Source: Acephala macrosclerotiorum
Lineage: Eukaryota; Ascomycota; Leotiomycetes; Helotiales; Mollisiaceae
Assembly: GCA_014904845.1 (NCBI GenBank)
Contig: MU119369.1
Coordinates: 1-64,000, forward strand
Reading direction: 5' to 3'
DNA length: 64,000 nt
In this document: piece after piece, positions 25,464-36,771 of the stretch
Position numbering within the stretch: the stretch's first letter is position 1
How the letters are laid out: each line of letters starts with the position of its first letter
The notes under the pieces: model-generated
What the model saw: the letters and a program-made list of their open reading frames with translations, nothing else
What the model was told of the DNA's origin: nothing
The model's database searches: none
Made by a program: the position numbers and the translations under genes

Positions 25464-26649
25464 TCAAGAATCCCCAAGTTTTTCCTTATGTGCTACCACC
25501 AAACTTTCCTCCACGACCGATCTTGCTTTATCTGAACCTGTGTAGGCAGGAATTGGTTCCGAATGGACCGAGATGCCACTAATCTCAACACCTTTCCTTT
25601 TCTTGAACCTCTTCTCAGCGTCGTCTCGCTCGGGCTGCCCGTGAGCCCAGAAGTCGAGAGGGAGAGTGCCACCATGCCTACGACGACGACAGAAGAGCAG
25701 GAACCCGATGATGAGAAGATCGAGCTGACGCCCACTGATACACCTACTCCAATTCCGATAGTGCTAGCTTGGGTCTGATGGTTTTCTGTCGTGCCTTCTA
25801 AGAGAGCAATAGGAGTGCTAGCTGCGGTGGTTCCTGAGGAAGAAGCTGCTGTGGAAGATGACACAAAGTTGAAGTTTCCAGCATTCTGGCGGCTGTGGTG
25901 GGATTGTGGGTTGGCGTAGGACCGTGAGCTGTCGAGGGAGCAATCACCGGCCTGGCGGTTGAAGAAGTTGAAGATATCGCATCGAGACAGATACCCCCGA
26001 AGTCGGCTTTGGGCGTATCATCGGAGACAAAGGTCACATATCCACACTTGGAACAACTAGCATCATCTTTCACAGTCTTAAAGGGACTCACCTGATACAT
26101 CTCTGCGACAGTGGCTACACCCAGTGGGTAAGGATAAAACAAATTCGAAGAAAAGAGCACAAATCGTAGTCCAAAAGTCGCATTCATCCCAACGACATCC
26201 ACATCATTGTAATTCGTCTTCAGCGCCTTGTTGATCATGCTTGTAGCATTGATGCTCTCTCCTCCACACTCCTCTCTCGTGGTAAAATTCTTCCAAACTT
26301 CATTATCCACGCATGCAGTCTGATTGTGGAATTCCGAGGTATCCGCAGTGATCTGAGCCAAGTGAATGTTGATCACGAAGTAATAATCTGAGAGTTCTCC
26401 CGTTGAATTTGTCAAGTTCCATTGTAGCTGGCCTCCAGTGACTGGAAAAATCACACGAGGTTCTTTTCCAGTGAGGCCTTCATTAGAACAAGGAAACAAA
26501 GATCCATCGTCGCCGATGACCTTGCTGTCAATGGTGATATAGCCCTCGTTTGTCAGCGGCGGCCAAGCGAGGTCTACCCCTGTCGAAAATGTCCAGCCGA
26601 GACAGAAAGGGGCGAGCAGGGAGAGGAATACTGCTTGCAACAGATACAT
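25464..26649 (-). CDS. Ser/Thr-rich single-pass membrane protein, apparent frameshift
   Basis: The start is placed at ATG 26649 (MYLLQAVFLSLLAPFCLGW, a signal peptide); the frame extends upstream only via a TTG codon. An ectodomain of about 210 residues with several Asn-x-Ser/Thr sites and paired cysteines is followed by a Ser/Thr-rich stalk. A 62-bp intron at 25886-25947 (GTGATT donor, CAG acceptor) joins the stalk in frame to NAGNFNFVSSSTAASSS. The transmembrane segment then begins TIGIGVGVSVGVSSIF but continues as IIGFLLFCRRRRHGG only after a one-base frame change near 25710-25720. The cytoplasmic tail in the new frame runs to a stop at 25464. The architecture resembles fungal wall-sensor-like or orphan surface proteins. 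The break may be a real mutation or an assembly indel. Confidence 0.65.
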
Positions 26650-27808
26650 GATCCAAAATAGGCGTCTCGAGACGAGCAATTGAAGAACAATGGGAACGAT
26701 TCAGGCTGAAGCATATTGGGGAATTATGACGACATGAAAGATAAGAAATGCTTGCACTTGCTGTAATGCGGCCGCTTCGTATTCAGCCCACCTTTTCCAC
26801 CGAGACCAAAGAACGTGACTTCAATTGTTTTCCGTCAATCTATATTATGGAAGCCTCAATTGAACTAGCAAGAGCCATTTGATTCCTATCAATTACTTCG
26901 CTAGTGTGTTTCAACAAGGTCTGCGACTTGGGCCACTAGGTGGAACGATAATGAAAACGAGGATGCGTGTTGTGTCATATGACCGTAGACACTGTTGCTT
27001 GAGAACATTCTCTTTTCACTGATATACTTATGACAAAAGCTCTCGGACCGCCCATGATACACCAGGAACTATAATCTTATGAATTACATTCAACTTGTCA
27101 GATTCTATTAGCAGGAATTCCATTCTTTAAGTATCCCTCTCCTATCAAGCCTAACCTGCATGTCCCGCTAGCACAGAGTCCGATTCGTCGCGAGGTCAAA
27201 TGGATGAGAAGTTTAAGTCTCATCGTGCTGTAGCGATAGAATGAAGTCATCTATCCTGTCAGAGCTGACGATTGCTCCTTGGGTGGTCTTCTTTTTCGAC
27301 GAAATATGGTAAAGCGAGTGATTTCAGAACTGAAATCTCTACCTCTGTCCCTTTTGAAGTGAACAGTAATAGAGAGGTTAGACTCATCTCCCCTTGAGAG
27401 TCTCAAATGTATCTGCGACGAAATCGTCGTAAATACTTTTTGTAAGTCTTCTAAGTCGGATAGTCTGAAGGACTTTATACGGCCACAAAACGACCGAAAC
27501 AGAACCAGCACTTTCTAGGTCCAACTAGTCGGACAGGGGCCGGAGAGGACAGCCAATGCGTCGAATCAAATTAAACAGGGATCGAGACGGGATGAAAAAA
27601 GGGTTGTAAACATTAAAATGAACGTTGAATAAAACAAGCGAAGCCGAGAAGCGAGATAGCATCGTTCCATCTAATTCTACAGTTATTTGCGCATAGGACG
27701 AGAAGAAGAGCCCCTCCACTCCAAAATGAAACCCCTATCTCCACAACCTAACGCTTGGTCAATGTTCAAGATAACCTCCAATGGTACTGGCGAATACCAG
27801 ACCCGTTT
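26650..27808. other. Intergenic
   Basis: No supported gene. Short frames at 27251-27719 (-) lack any recognisable domain. I see no repeat. Confidence 0.4.
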
Positions 27809-28720
27809 TCAGTGGGTATCTGTTATGTATCCAGTTTTCCGATAGCTCCACCCACTAAACACAATGCTTTTATAGTCGAACCCCGAACCCAACATTCCTG
27901 GAAGTCGATTCGCCTTCTTGAAGTGCTTCTTGACGTGCAAAACTCGAGGTTTAAGAGACTTCAGTAGTATTGGGGATAGATCTTGGCTGGCAGGCAAACA
28001 GAAGTAAATCGGGGCCGGAACGCCATCTGGAAATTCTGCAGGGTATTTAAGTTTCCCATGTGAGTTCCACCGACGAATCTGAGATGTGATTTCCTGGTGG
28101 AGAGCTGTAGCAGAGAAAGCGGAGTGCCGGGTTGACCATTTCTTCAATGCTAGCATTAAGGCTTTGTTGAAAGAGCAGGTAGCGGAGATAGGTGCCGTCT
28201 GGTCAGAACCGCACGCAGTAATAAACTCCATGGTTGTATTTTCCTTTTGTGGCCCAGTGCAGGGCTCATTAGCAGCAGCGGCAGCGTGGCAGGAGTCCAG
28301 CAACACCAAGACATCCGAGGATGAGAACTCGTGTAATGTTTCCTGGAAGAACTTCCAACCTATATCGAAAGCGTCGTCACTAAACGGTTAGCGAAACGAG
28401 GCCACTTCTAATGCTTTACGTGGGTGAACATACTAAGGGCCCAATACCAATCTCCCTTCCTCATTCGTATAACCATGGCCACCATAGTGCAGAATCAGAA
28501 GAGTATCTGGCTTTGAATGTTCGCATACCCAACGCGTAAAAGTAGTAATGAAGCTTTCGAAACACTTGCTACTCATCTTCATGCTCGTGACTGAAGTCAG
28601 GCTGTAATCCTCGCTCAGAACGGAGGCAAGCTGCTCCGCCTCTTGTTCTATGTGTTTCCCTGATTCTTCCCATGTGAGGAGCATGGCATGTACCACTTCG
28701 TAAGGATACTCTTTGGCCAT
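27809..28720 (-). CDS. Caspase-like protein (peptidase C14 p20 fold)
   Basis: Two coding exons, 28720..28434 and 28379..27809, encode 285 residues. The start MAKEYPYEVVHAMLLTWEES is chosen because the sequence upstream contains no ATG; a further 66-bp intron at 28737-28802 therefore appears to lie in the 5' UTR. The caspase/metacaspase-type p20 fold is recognisable: LLILHYGGHGY with catalytic His82 and VLVLLDSCHAAAA with catalytic Cys126, joined through GPYDDAFDIGWKFF across the intron. A FITACG segment and a final beta strand (APIYFCLPAS) complete the domain. Such small stand-alone caspase-like proteins in fungi often occur as domains of regulated-cell-death or allorecognition proteins. No effector or repeat domain is attached here. 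A decayed paralog lies directly upstream on the same strand. Confidence 0.88.
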
Positions 28721-29671
28721 AACGGTAAGTACCCAGCTGCCACAAGTTAGTATTGTGAGGGGCGCAACTTTGAAAATTCGAAATGTCTACAAGGGTGCTT
28801 ACCTGTACGCTGCGGGGATTTCTTGTGGAGGGTAAGGTGTTCTTAAGGCGCGCAGTGCGACAACCGGCGATCTGAGCGAGTGGGCGCAAAGAAAGTGCAA
28901 GTAGGTGTCGCTGGTATGGGAAGGTTGAAGTTGTTTAGTAGAAGTTGCGCAAGTCCGCTCGTCAATTCGTGAATCCAGATGCAAGTACAGTTTGTGGAGT
29001 TTGCTTGCGCGGAATATTGTGCGAAAACGCAGGTTGGAAAGCAGAAGAGGTCTGTAGTATGAAGAGTAATGTAAGAGTGGATAGATTTGGAGGAAGAAGA
29101 AGAGGAGCTAGAGTGGAAATGGGATGGCAGAGCAGGAAAACGGAGCTAGATCGCTAAGCGAGGATACATTGACTTTGAGAATTCAACACTACGATTTTAT
29201 GTATATAAAAATGGTTGACTTCAGGATTATCAAAGGCCATAGAGATTGCACAAAGTACGCAAAAGCATTCATTCTAGTATTGAGCAGAGCTATGCTACGC
29301 CTGAGGACATTGGCTATCGGATTTATTGCCCCAGAAATCTCAACTGGGCATAGGCATTGCAATTTTTCAAGTACCAAAGTTACCCGCTAAGAGCATCAGA
29401 TCTAGATTAGAGAGAGTCATGAGCGTAGAAGAGAAGAAACCTGATTTTTATTTTGGCATGTTGAGCATATTCGAATGTCCATCGAGTTGTATATATCTCT
29501 TTTGCCTCAAGGCTCTGCTGCAATAATGCTGCATCAAGTATGTTACCAATCATCCTTCTCTTGCCCATGACGAGGATTTTCCCCCTCCCATTTTGCCAAG
29601 ACGTTAGTCCACGATAAGGGCTGAAGGTCACGGAAACTTTCCGTGAAAGCTCTCTTGGCAAAGCAGCTCAT
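28721..29671. other. 5' leader of the caspase-like gene and flank
   Basis: A putative 5' UTR exon ends at 28803 with a GTAAGC donor. The leader has a long open frame in phase with the gene but no ATG. Beyond about 29200 there is no feature I can support. Confidence 0.4.
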
Positions 29672-30903
29672 CTAAGTATGTTTCATATCGATGGTCGAAT
29701 AGGGATTCATACTCCAACAGCAATACTCGGAGGCTCCAGTAAGACCTATATCGTCGACAGGCTGTGATATGATGATGACGGGCCGAGACGGTCCTTCGGC
29801 CAGACGGAGGTGGATTGGAGTCGACGGCCATTGTCCCTGAGCACAAGGGCCTTGTTGTAACAAGTCGGTACGGAGGCGTAGCTGAAGAGGGGCAATCGGA
29901 AAGGATGGACCATTCCCTCGTCGCATATTAAAAGAGGGGTCCTCTATGAAGGGGCTGTCGATGGTTGCCATGTAATCGAGTACGGCAGTCAAGGCTTGAG
30001 TACTTCGTAAATGAGATCGATCCTTGGAGTGGTGTGATTGTCTCAAAACCGCAAGCAGCAAGCAGCTCAGTAGTACCTCCGTTCGATTGTGTGTCTAAGT
30101 TCATGCGACCAATGGCCGCAGCAGAATAGCAACTGCTGATAAGTAACGGTGCATCGGACCTGGCTTCTTCGAGGTAGACTTGGAGTGATCTCCATTTGAG
30201 AGATGTTGCGCTGTCGGCCCTGCCAAACCTCGTGTTGGGATAAATACTCTACGTGTCATTGGATAGCGAATACTCACCGTGCTGACCAAATCAAGTTTCT
30301 CTCCCCGTCAAGACCGCCATGGCCACTATAATGAACGATAAGTAAGGTATTGGCTGAAGAGTATTTTTGAATCCACTAGCGGAGGAAGAGACCAGCGTAC
30401 AGCCTGGGATCTACTGAAGGAATGAAAACATAGGTGAGAGTGGAAGCTCCATAGTAGCGTAGGAGGCACAATCCCAGAATTTCCGAATCCTTCTTGATAA
30501 CGGTCTCTCCTTTCTCCGAATTGGTCAGCAAGACGTGAGTCTCTTTGTATGGGTAATCCTCAGCCTTAGAATCGATGCTCTGTCTCTTAGCAGAGGGTGG
30601 CATCATGTCCTGCTAGATTCGAGATGTGAGAGTTAACAAATCTTCTTATTGTTCGGCATGCAAACGTCGCTCCGGATGTTCCATAGAAAAATGGTGTTTT
30701 GCTGCGTCCTGAGGGGAAAAAATTGTATTGGACTTTCCAGCTCTCACCAGCTTCGCGTGGATGTCTTCCGTGGTCGTCGTTGTCAAGGAGGAAAGGTGGA
30801 GAGGGAATCGTGGGTGACCGAGGACTGAGCTTGATCCCTTCGGAGGCAGTTGACGAAGGTGAGCTTTAAGACGACCGCGATGGACGAGGAAGAAGTCTCG
30901 CAA
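29672..30903 (-). pseudogene. Decayed caspase-like paralog
   Basis: Ordered fragments of the same fold as the neighbour: YPYKETHVLLTNSEKGETVI, then TLLIVHYSGHGGLDGERNL with the catalytic His motif, an intron with GTGAGT donor after WSA, then LKWRSLQVYLEEARSDAPLL followed by ISSCYSAAAIG with the catalytic Cys, and TELLAACGFET. An in-frame TAG lies between FLR and WIQKYSS, aligning one residue before a Trp in the intact gene, and a frame change precedes ALTAVLDYMA. The usual Asp before the catalytic Cys region is Ser here. An N-terminal extension is suggested by the frame at 30646-30903. It is unlikely to give a full-length protein. Confidence 0.75.
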
Positions 30904-31589
30904 GAAGACGCCTCCGAAGCAGGCTGAATCGAGAAGGCCTTACTTTCGATGGAAGATCAAATACCAGACGGCAGGAGTAATAGGCTCGAGAAGTCGAGGG
31001 AGTCGAGATCAAGGGTGGTTTGTGGAGGCTGCAAATTGGAGGAGAGGAGAAAGAAGCTGAGGCGAGACCGAATCAAAGTCCAGAGAGGGGAAGCCCAGAG
31101 CCTTTTGGGGGCAGATTCACATCTGGGTCTTGAAGTGTGTGGACTCACCTTGACCGAAGCTATTAGCCAAGCTCCACGAGGTGCATAAGTATATCAAGGT
31201 CTGCAGGAAGCGGAGACTTACAATTCTCTGGGATGGAGACTGCATGCGTATCCTTCGAAGCTTAAATGCTTCAGTGTATGCTAATCTTGTTGTGAGGTCG
31301 AGGTTGTTGAAGAGGCTGGATAGAGCAGAGGTGGAGGAAGCGAGCCGAGCAACATGCCTTCCGTTCTGGAGACAGCCCGCTTTCGAGACTACTGTCGCGC
31401 AGGAGCAAGACATGCCCCCGGAACCTGTTCAGCACTAAGAGCTAGATTTCATCGATGATACCCATTCAGCGAGGTGAACTATTACATTGCTATCTATGCA
31501 GCACACATTATTCTTTTTGAGTCCTTGAAAATTATGCTACATCCTCAACATGGGACAGCTTTTGACAGCCCTCCTCAACCCGCCTTTAA
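30904..31589. other. Intergenic
   Basis: A leftward frame at 31117-31413 and rightward frames at 30949-31438 overlap without recognisable content. The region may include 5' remnants of the decayed caspase gene. Confidence 0.35.
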
Positions 31590-34233
31590 TTAAGGAATAG
31601 CCTTATGACCATGTCTCGCCACCCAAGACTCATTCTCTGCCGTGATAATGGCCCTCCTAGGAATTGTCGTTCGCTTATACGGCAATGGCTTTCTCTCGGA
31701 AGCCCTCTTGCTTGTATCTCTCTTCGTAATTCCTCCCGCAGCACAAGCTCTCCCATTGAATGCTGCGTCCGCGGCTCCTTTCCACAATGCCGTAACATCC
31801 GTGATCATAGGCTCTGTGTAGTATAGTCTGCAATCAGCCAGCTCATATACGAACTGAGCTGGTAGTCCATCATCTACATTATCGGGCAAGATGTTGTCTC
31901 GAACGTTGATGCCATTGCTGGAGCTTCGCAGCGAGGGAAGGTTGGAGAGCGTGTTGAGAATAGTAGCTTGCTGGGTAGTGGCGTTGATCTTGGCAGCTTG
32001 AGCATTGCCATAGATATCCGCCCATCCCGAAATTTGAGCTCCCTTAATTCCACCAACGCCCTGGATTAGCCCTTCCTTAGGTCGACCACCCATTGCAATT
32101 GACTGGATGCCAGCCTGGGTGCGCATGAACTCGCTGAATATAGTACAAGTGGACGCGCAGTATCCGTCGAGAAGCATGATGATGTTCTCCGCTTCAAAAG
32201 GCTGAGTAAAGTTCGCTCTGCTGCGGTAGCCTGTGATGTCCGTCCCAAGACCATAGGTGCCATTGCTGGTGGTCAGGGGATCGTTGAGGTTCCAGCGCAT
32301 GAGGTTCGTGTAGTTGTCGCCCTTGAAAACGTGAGGTTCGAATTTGTCTTCGAAAGTTAAGAAAGGCTCATTGGAGATGTTGAGGTCGTATCGGTAGTTG
32401 AACACACTTTCTTCTTCGTTGATGACAAAATCAGAAGAGGTGAGGGGGTCAAAACCTGCGGATACTGTTGAGTAGACTTCTGCAATGGCCAAGAAGGTGG
32501 GGTTCTCTCTCCATCGCGTGTTGCCGTCTTGGACGATTTCTGGGAATAGTTGGCGGAAGAGATCATAACCTTGCAAAATGTATCCTCCACCGTTGGCGCT
32601 CAAATCAATAACAAGCTTAGTCTTGTTGTCGCGAACGGCATCGGCGAAGAATTGTTGGGCCACTTGCTGGAACTCGAATGGGGATTCAGATTCGAAAGCC
32701 AGGAGACTGATCACAGCCACATCTTCGTAGCCTGCTCCGTCTAAGTAGTATCCAGAGACAATTGAGTCGTTCGTGATAACCACGGGTGACGGATATCCGG
32801 GAACTAAGACTTCTGGGACGAACGCATCAGCCTCGGCGGCTTCAGCAGAGGAGCTGATTGCAGCATCTGGGACGAAACAGAACTTCTTGTAGAAGGAAGT
32901 ACCGTCTGTCACACCAGAAAAGTCGCCCTTGACTTTTCCGACATTCTCGAATGCAGTGGTTGAGCCGTTTGCGAATGTGAATGTCGTGTTGTCGCCAGGG
33001 TAAATGTATCTGAAGATTGTCAGGGGTGTCTCAAAACGAGTGATGAGGGGACCCACCTGACACGGCCACCGCCAGCGAAGTATCCTGTTCCTGTGCCTCC
33101 TCCAACAAACGCCTTCTCGAAGAACATGGTATTGTAGGCTGCGTCAGCATCTTGGTTGAATGAGGCGGTATACGCGAAGTCAGCAACATATGTGGCCGCA
33201 TCAATACCATTGATTTCCGTGACGACTGATGCAACACCACCTGAAATCACATCCTCTGCAAAGTGTAAGCTTCATTTTGAGAAGGTCATTTAGGCTACTG
33301 ACCGTAGATTTTGATGACAGGAAGTGATGATCCATCCTCGCTGATGGAGACCAGGGAACGCTTTCTGCCCCATTCAATGGCCTTGGTCAGAGCATCCGGG
33401 TAAAAGACGAAATGTCCATCGTGGGCACGAGCGAAAACTTGGTAGAGATCCTCCTGAAATTCTGCTCAAAGTCAGTACATCGGCCCAAAAAAGACCCAGA
33501 GCAGCAAAATTGCAGAGGCTGCGTGGAAATCGAGACTGACCATATTCATTTGCGTACTTATCGTTCTGAAGATTAGTTTTGACAGATGCAAGGTACGTAA
33601 ATATGTTGTGGGGTGGATAGAAGTAATCTGCAGGGGGATCTGCCAAGTATGCCGAGTCTGAAACATATCAGCAAATCACATACGATATCACATGATCAGC
33701 GAGGACATCGTACCGCTCTGCCACTCCAGATACGGCGGCATCGCGTCAACCAACATCAGAGCAGCCGTTTTGTTCAATGGCACGGAGTTCAAGCATTCTC
33801 TCGCCAACGAAGCAGCAACAGTAGGTGTAGCTGAAAATGTTAGCTGAATTCGCCGACAAACACGTGACAACAAACCTGTTGGAGCGGTTGACTTCTGAGC
33901 TCTTGACAAACTGCTCACCAATGCACATGCTCCTGTCGCCGCTGCGTATGTAGTGGTTGTTGCGACCGTCGTCGTCGAGGCAGAAATGCAGCTACACGCA
34001 CTCGAGAGTCTCACCGTGAAGTTGGCATTCTGACTGGCCCCACAGGCTTCGACAGCGAATGTTGGAATCGCAGAAGTCGGGACTGCTGTCTTCGTATATG
34101 TTGCACAGAACGATTGGGCAGATGCAAGACGTCCTAGAGTTTGAGTTGCTCTCAAAGCACGAAGACAATTGTCCGCAGCGCAGTCAGCAGCAGCCAGACC
34201 AGCGAGGAGTACTGTCGAGAATGCGAACAACAT
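31590..34233 (-). CDS. Secreted peptidase S41 family protein
   Basis: Six exons, 33876-34233, 33714-33830, 33541-33657, 33303-33461, 33057-33255 and 31590-33009, give 789 residues in one frame. The signal peptide is MLFAFSTVLLAGLAAADC. A Cys/Ser-rich N-terminal region leads into the family segment ALMLVDAMPPYLEWQS, then ADPPADYFYPPHNIFTYLAS, then the S41 (C-terminal processing/tail-specific) protease core, with KLVIDLSANGGGYILQGYDL and the likely nucleophile Ser603 in DGYCASTCTIF. The C-terminus is basic. S41 enzymes are serine/lysine proteases; this secreted fungal branch has no defined substrate. Introns of 45-79 bp are all in phase with the conserved sequence. A role near the caspase-like genes is not implied beyond adjacency. 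Confidence 0.92.
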
Positions 34234-36771
34234 GATGGCGGACCTTCAACGAGCGTGGCACGATCGAAAGGAAGTCGATGCGTGAGGAGGAAGGTTCGAG
34301 GGCATCGCAATGATCTTATATTGCCCAGAAAGTTCTTCCATGTTAGCAGGATCCCCACTGTTACTGTTGTACTCCGTGGACCTTCTCGATTGGGCAAGGC
34401 CTTTCTTTTTGACATACATCGTCGATCTCCAACGCCAAGAAGATAAGGTTAAGATGCTCGTCTTTTTGTTGGGCAAAGCCGTCCCGGATGTGTCTCTTTG
34501 AATAGAATCAGATTGATTGGTTGCGTGCCTGAATATCACTATGCCCGTGGGCTCGGCAGTGATTGGGCGGCGGAGACCTGCATCTCAGTGTCCACTGAAA
34601 TTGCTTGAAGCAGAGGACGAGTAAAATTGCCTGGACTCGACGGTCCGATTGAATCATGGCAGACTTCTCGTAGCTGGTCTTGGCTGCAAATTGCATTAAA
34701 GGCTGTTCCTGGATATGGAAGGTGAGAGGTTGATTTGTTTGTTGAGGCTGGAAGCAGGACGCCGGAAGCGGGACGCTAGGACGCCATTTAACCTAGTGGC
34801 GCAGCAGCGGAACTTCTTGGCAGAGTCACATGAGAGTCTGTTCGCGTGGGGATTTGGATAAACATGAAATGGGGAGACGAGAAAGCTACTTAGTAATAAG
34901 AAATAATGAAAAGGTCCCCCTGCTCTTTTGAAGACTTCCGACACATGTGTCAAATATTTATACATTTCTCCTCACGCAGGATATTAGCCAAGTTTCCCTG
35001 AATCAGGAGCACGTCTTACATCATCTGATATGAGAAAACACCTACAATGATTCCTTCCAATTTCAATTTTGACCAGCTTCCAGTTTCCTTGCCCTCTCAA
35101 CCTTCAGACGTAGGCCAAGGCGTAAGACCAGAAACCTTGTCTCCGTACTTCGACTCACATGTACGGGTAGCCCCTGACCTACCCCTGAGTTATCCCACCT
35201 ACCGTGTTTGGGACAATAAGCGAGGCATTCATCTTCAGTCGCTGTTGCTTCAGTGGACGCCGCCGCCACACAGGGCCGTCGATCAGTAAAGCTTCAGGCA
35301 CTAAAACCTCAGCGAAGGCCTTTCGCTGCGAACTGCGCTGCGAACATGAACTTGAACATCAGAGTATCTCGTACCAAATTCTTCAGAATCGAACATATGG
35401 AACGTTCACATCTTGCAGATCCCCGTTCAGTTGACAATTTCAAGAAGAAATGAAAGTAACCTGTGTTGCAGCGGCTACGGAGTCCGGCATCACGGTGTCA
35501 CCGAAAAGTCCACTGCGGAAACGCTGCCACGAACACTTCTCCCCAAAGCAAATCATGATTGACTCTTGTTTGAGTGAGCCTTCTGATCTGAAAGTTGTCC
35601 TATCGCGAAGTTTGATTCCAGTCATGCCCTTATCTACAAACTTATTCCCGTAAGATAATTCGAAGTCAAATGTCCATAAAGCAAGCGAGCAACCGCACGA
35701 GGGGTAGTCGATCGCGATTTAAAGAAGCTTTAATGCAACTTCTTCTAATTCTAGTTCTCCTTCCCTCTTCATTCCTTAAGTATAAAGTCCTGTACTTTAT
35801 AAGGATGTTTATTCATGATTCTCGTTAATAAGGGGTTCTCGCTTCCGACTCGCAAGTTACAACGACCATCACTCCTGCTTGCCATCGATATATAAATGAC
35901 TACACGACATAACCCACTAGAGAAATTTTCTTTCTCCGCCTTTTACAGCCCTCGCTATACCCATCACGTGAACTCGCGATGAACAACATGACGTCCGCTC
36001 GCGAAAGCGGGCCGTCGCTAAAACCCCCAAACCGTCTCGACCTGACCAAGTCTACAAGCATTGTCGCAACGCACTGAAATCTTGCACCTTTTTGCACAAC
36101 TGCGAGGAACCTCCTTTTTCTATCGATGACTATTGCCGTTACTTGTTCGTTGCTAGCCCATCATTGAAAATCGCAAAAGGTATGGAATGTCACTCTTTCC
36201 CCAGTTATCCTACCAAAACTAATCGCAATATCATAGGACTACTCGACCAGCAAACTACATTGATCTCAGCCTACTCCTACGATCCTAAAGCAACAGTGCA
36301 TCCATTGAGGACGAGTGGGGTTGAACATCCTCCAGCAAGGGTATATTGATGCAAGAGCTTTCAATCTCTTAATCTCCCCGCCTTAGCCTCAACTAATTCA
36401 ACGTCAACAGACCAACACCTCAACTACTCTCCCAAGACACCTGCTCCTTCTCGTGTACTCTGAAATTACTATCCGACTGGTCTTACAAGAGATGGGTTTG
36501 CAATTGCAATTTAGCACATATACCTTTCTCAACCACCTTGAGTTGGCGATCCGACCGGCTTGGTTTATCTCCTATGGACGCAGCCCCAACCCAAACAAGA
36601 ATCGAGCCAATACGCCTTTTACAGCCATAACGCCAAGCCTCGATTAACAGACTAAACTCCCCCCCTCATCGAACCGTCGACCCCAAGCACCTCTGTCGCC
36701 TGAACACATTGTAAGCACGACTCACAGCTAGACGAACCAATCACAAGACCTCCTCGTCAGGGCCAAGCAGA
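34234..36771. other. Intergenic
   Basis: No supported gene. Many short overlapping frames are present, such as 35047-35289. An imperfect short inverted repeat with AGTATAAAGT and ACTTTATAAG halves lies near 35775-35805. C/A-rich leader sequence precedes 36772. Confidence 0.4.

Noticed and set aside
25493..25864. Separate small Ser-rich gene
   Set aside because: It is the stalk and half of the transmembrane segment of the 26649 gene, joined by a 62-bp intron, so it is not an independent gene.
28799..28984. Upstream exon of the caspase-like gene, in frame through a 66-bp intron
   Set aside because: It opens only with TTG, and no ATG exists in that frame further up. The ATG at 28720 fits the start of the caspase fold, so this is treated as 5' UTR.
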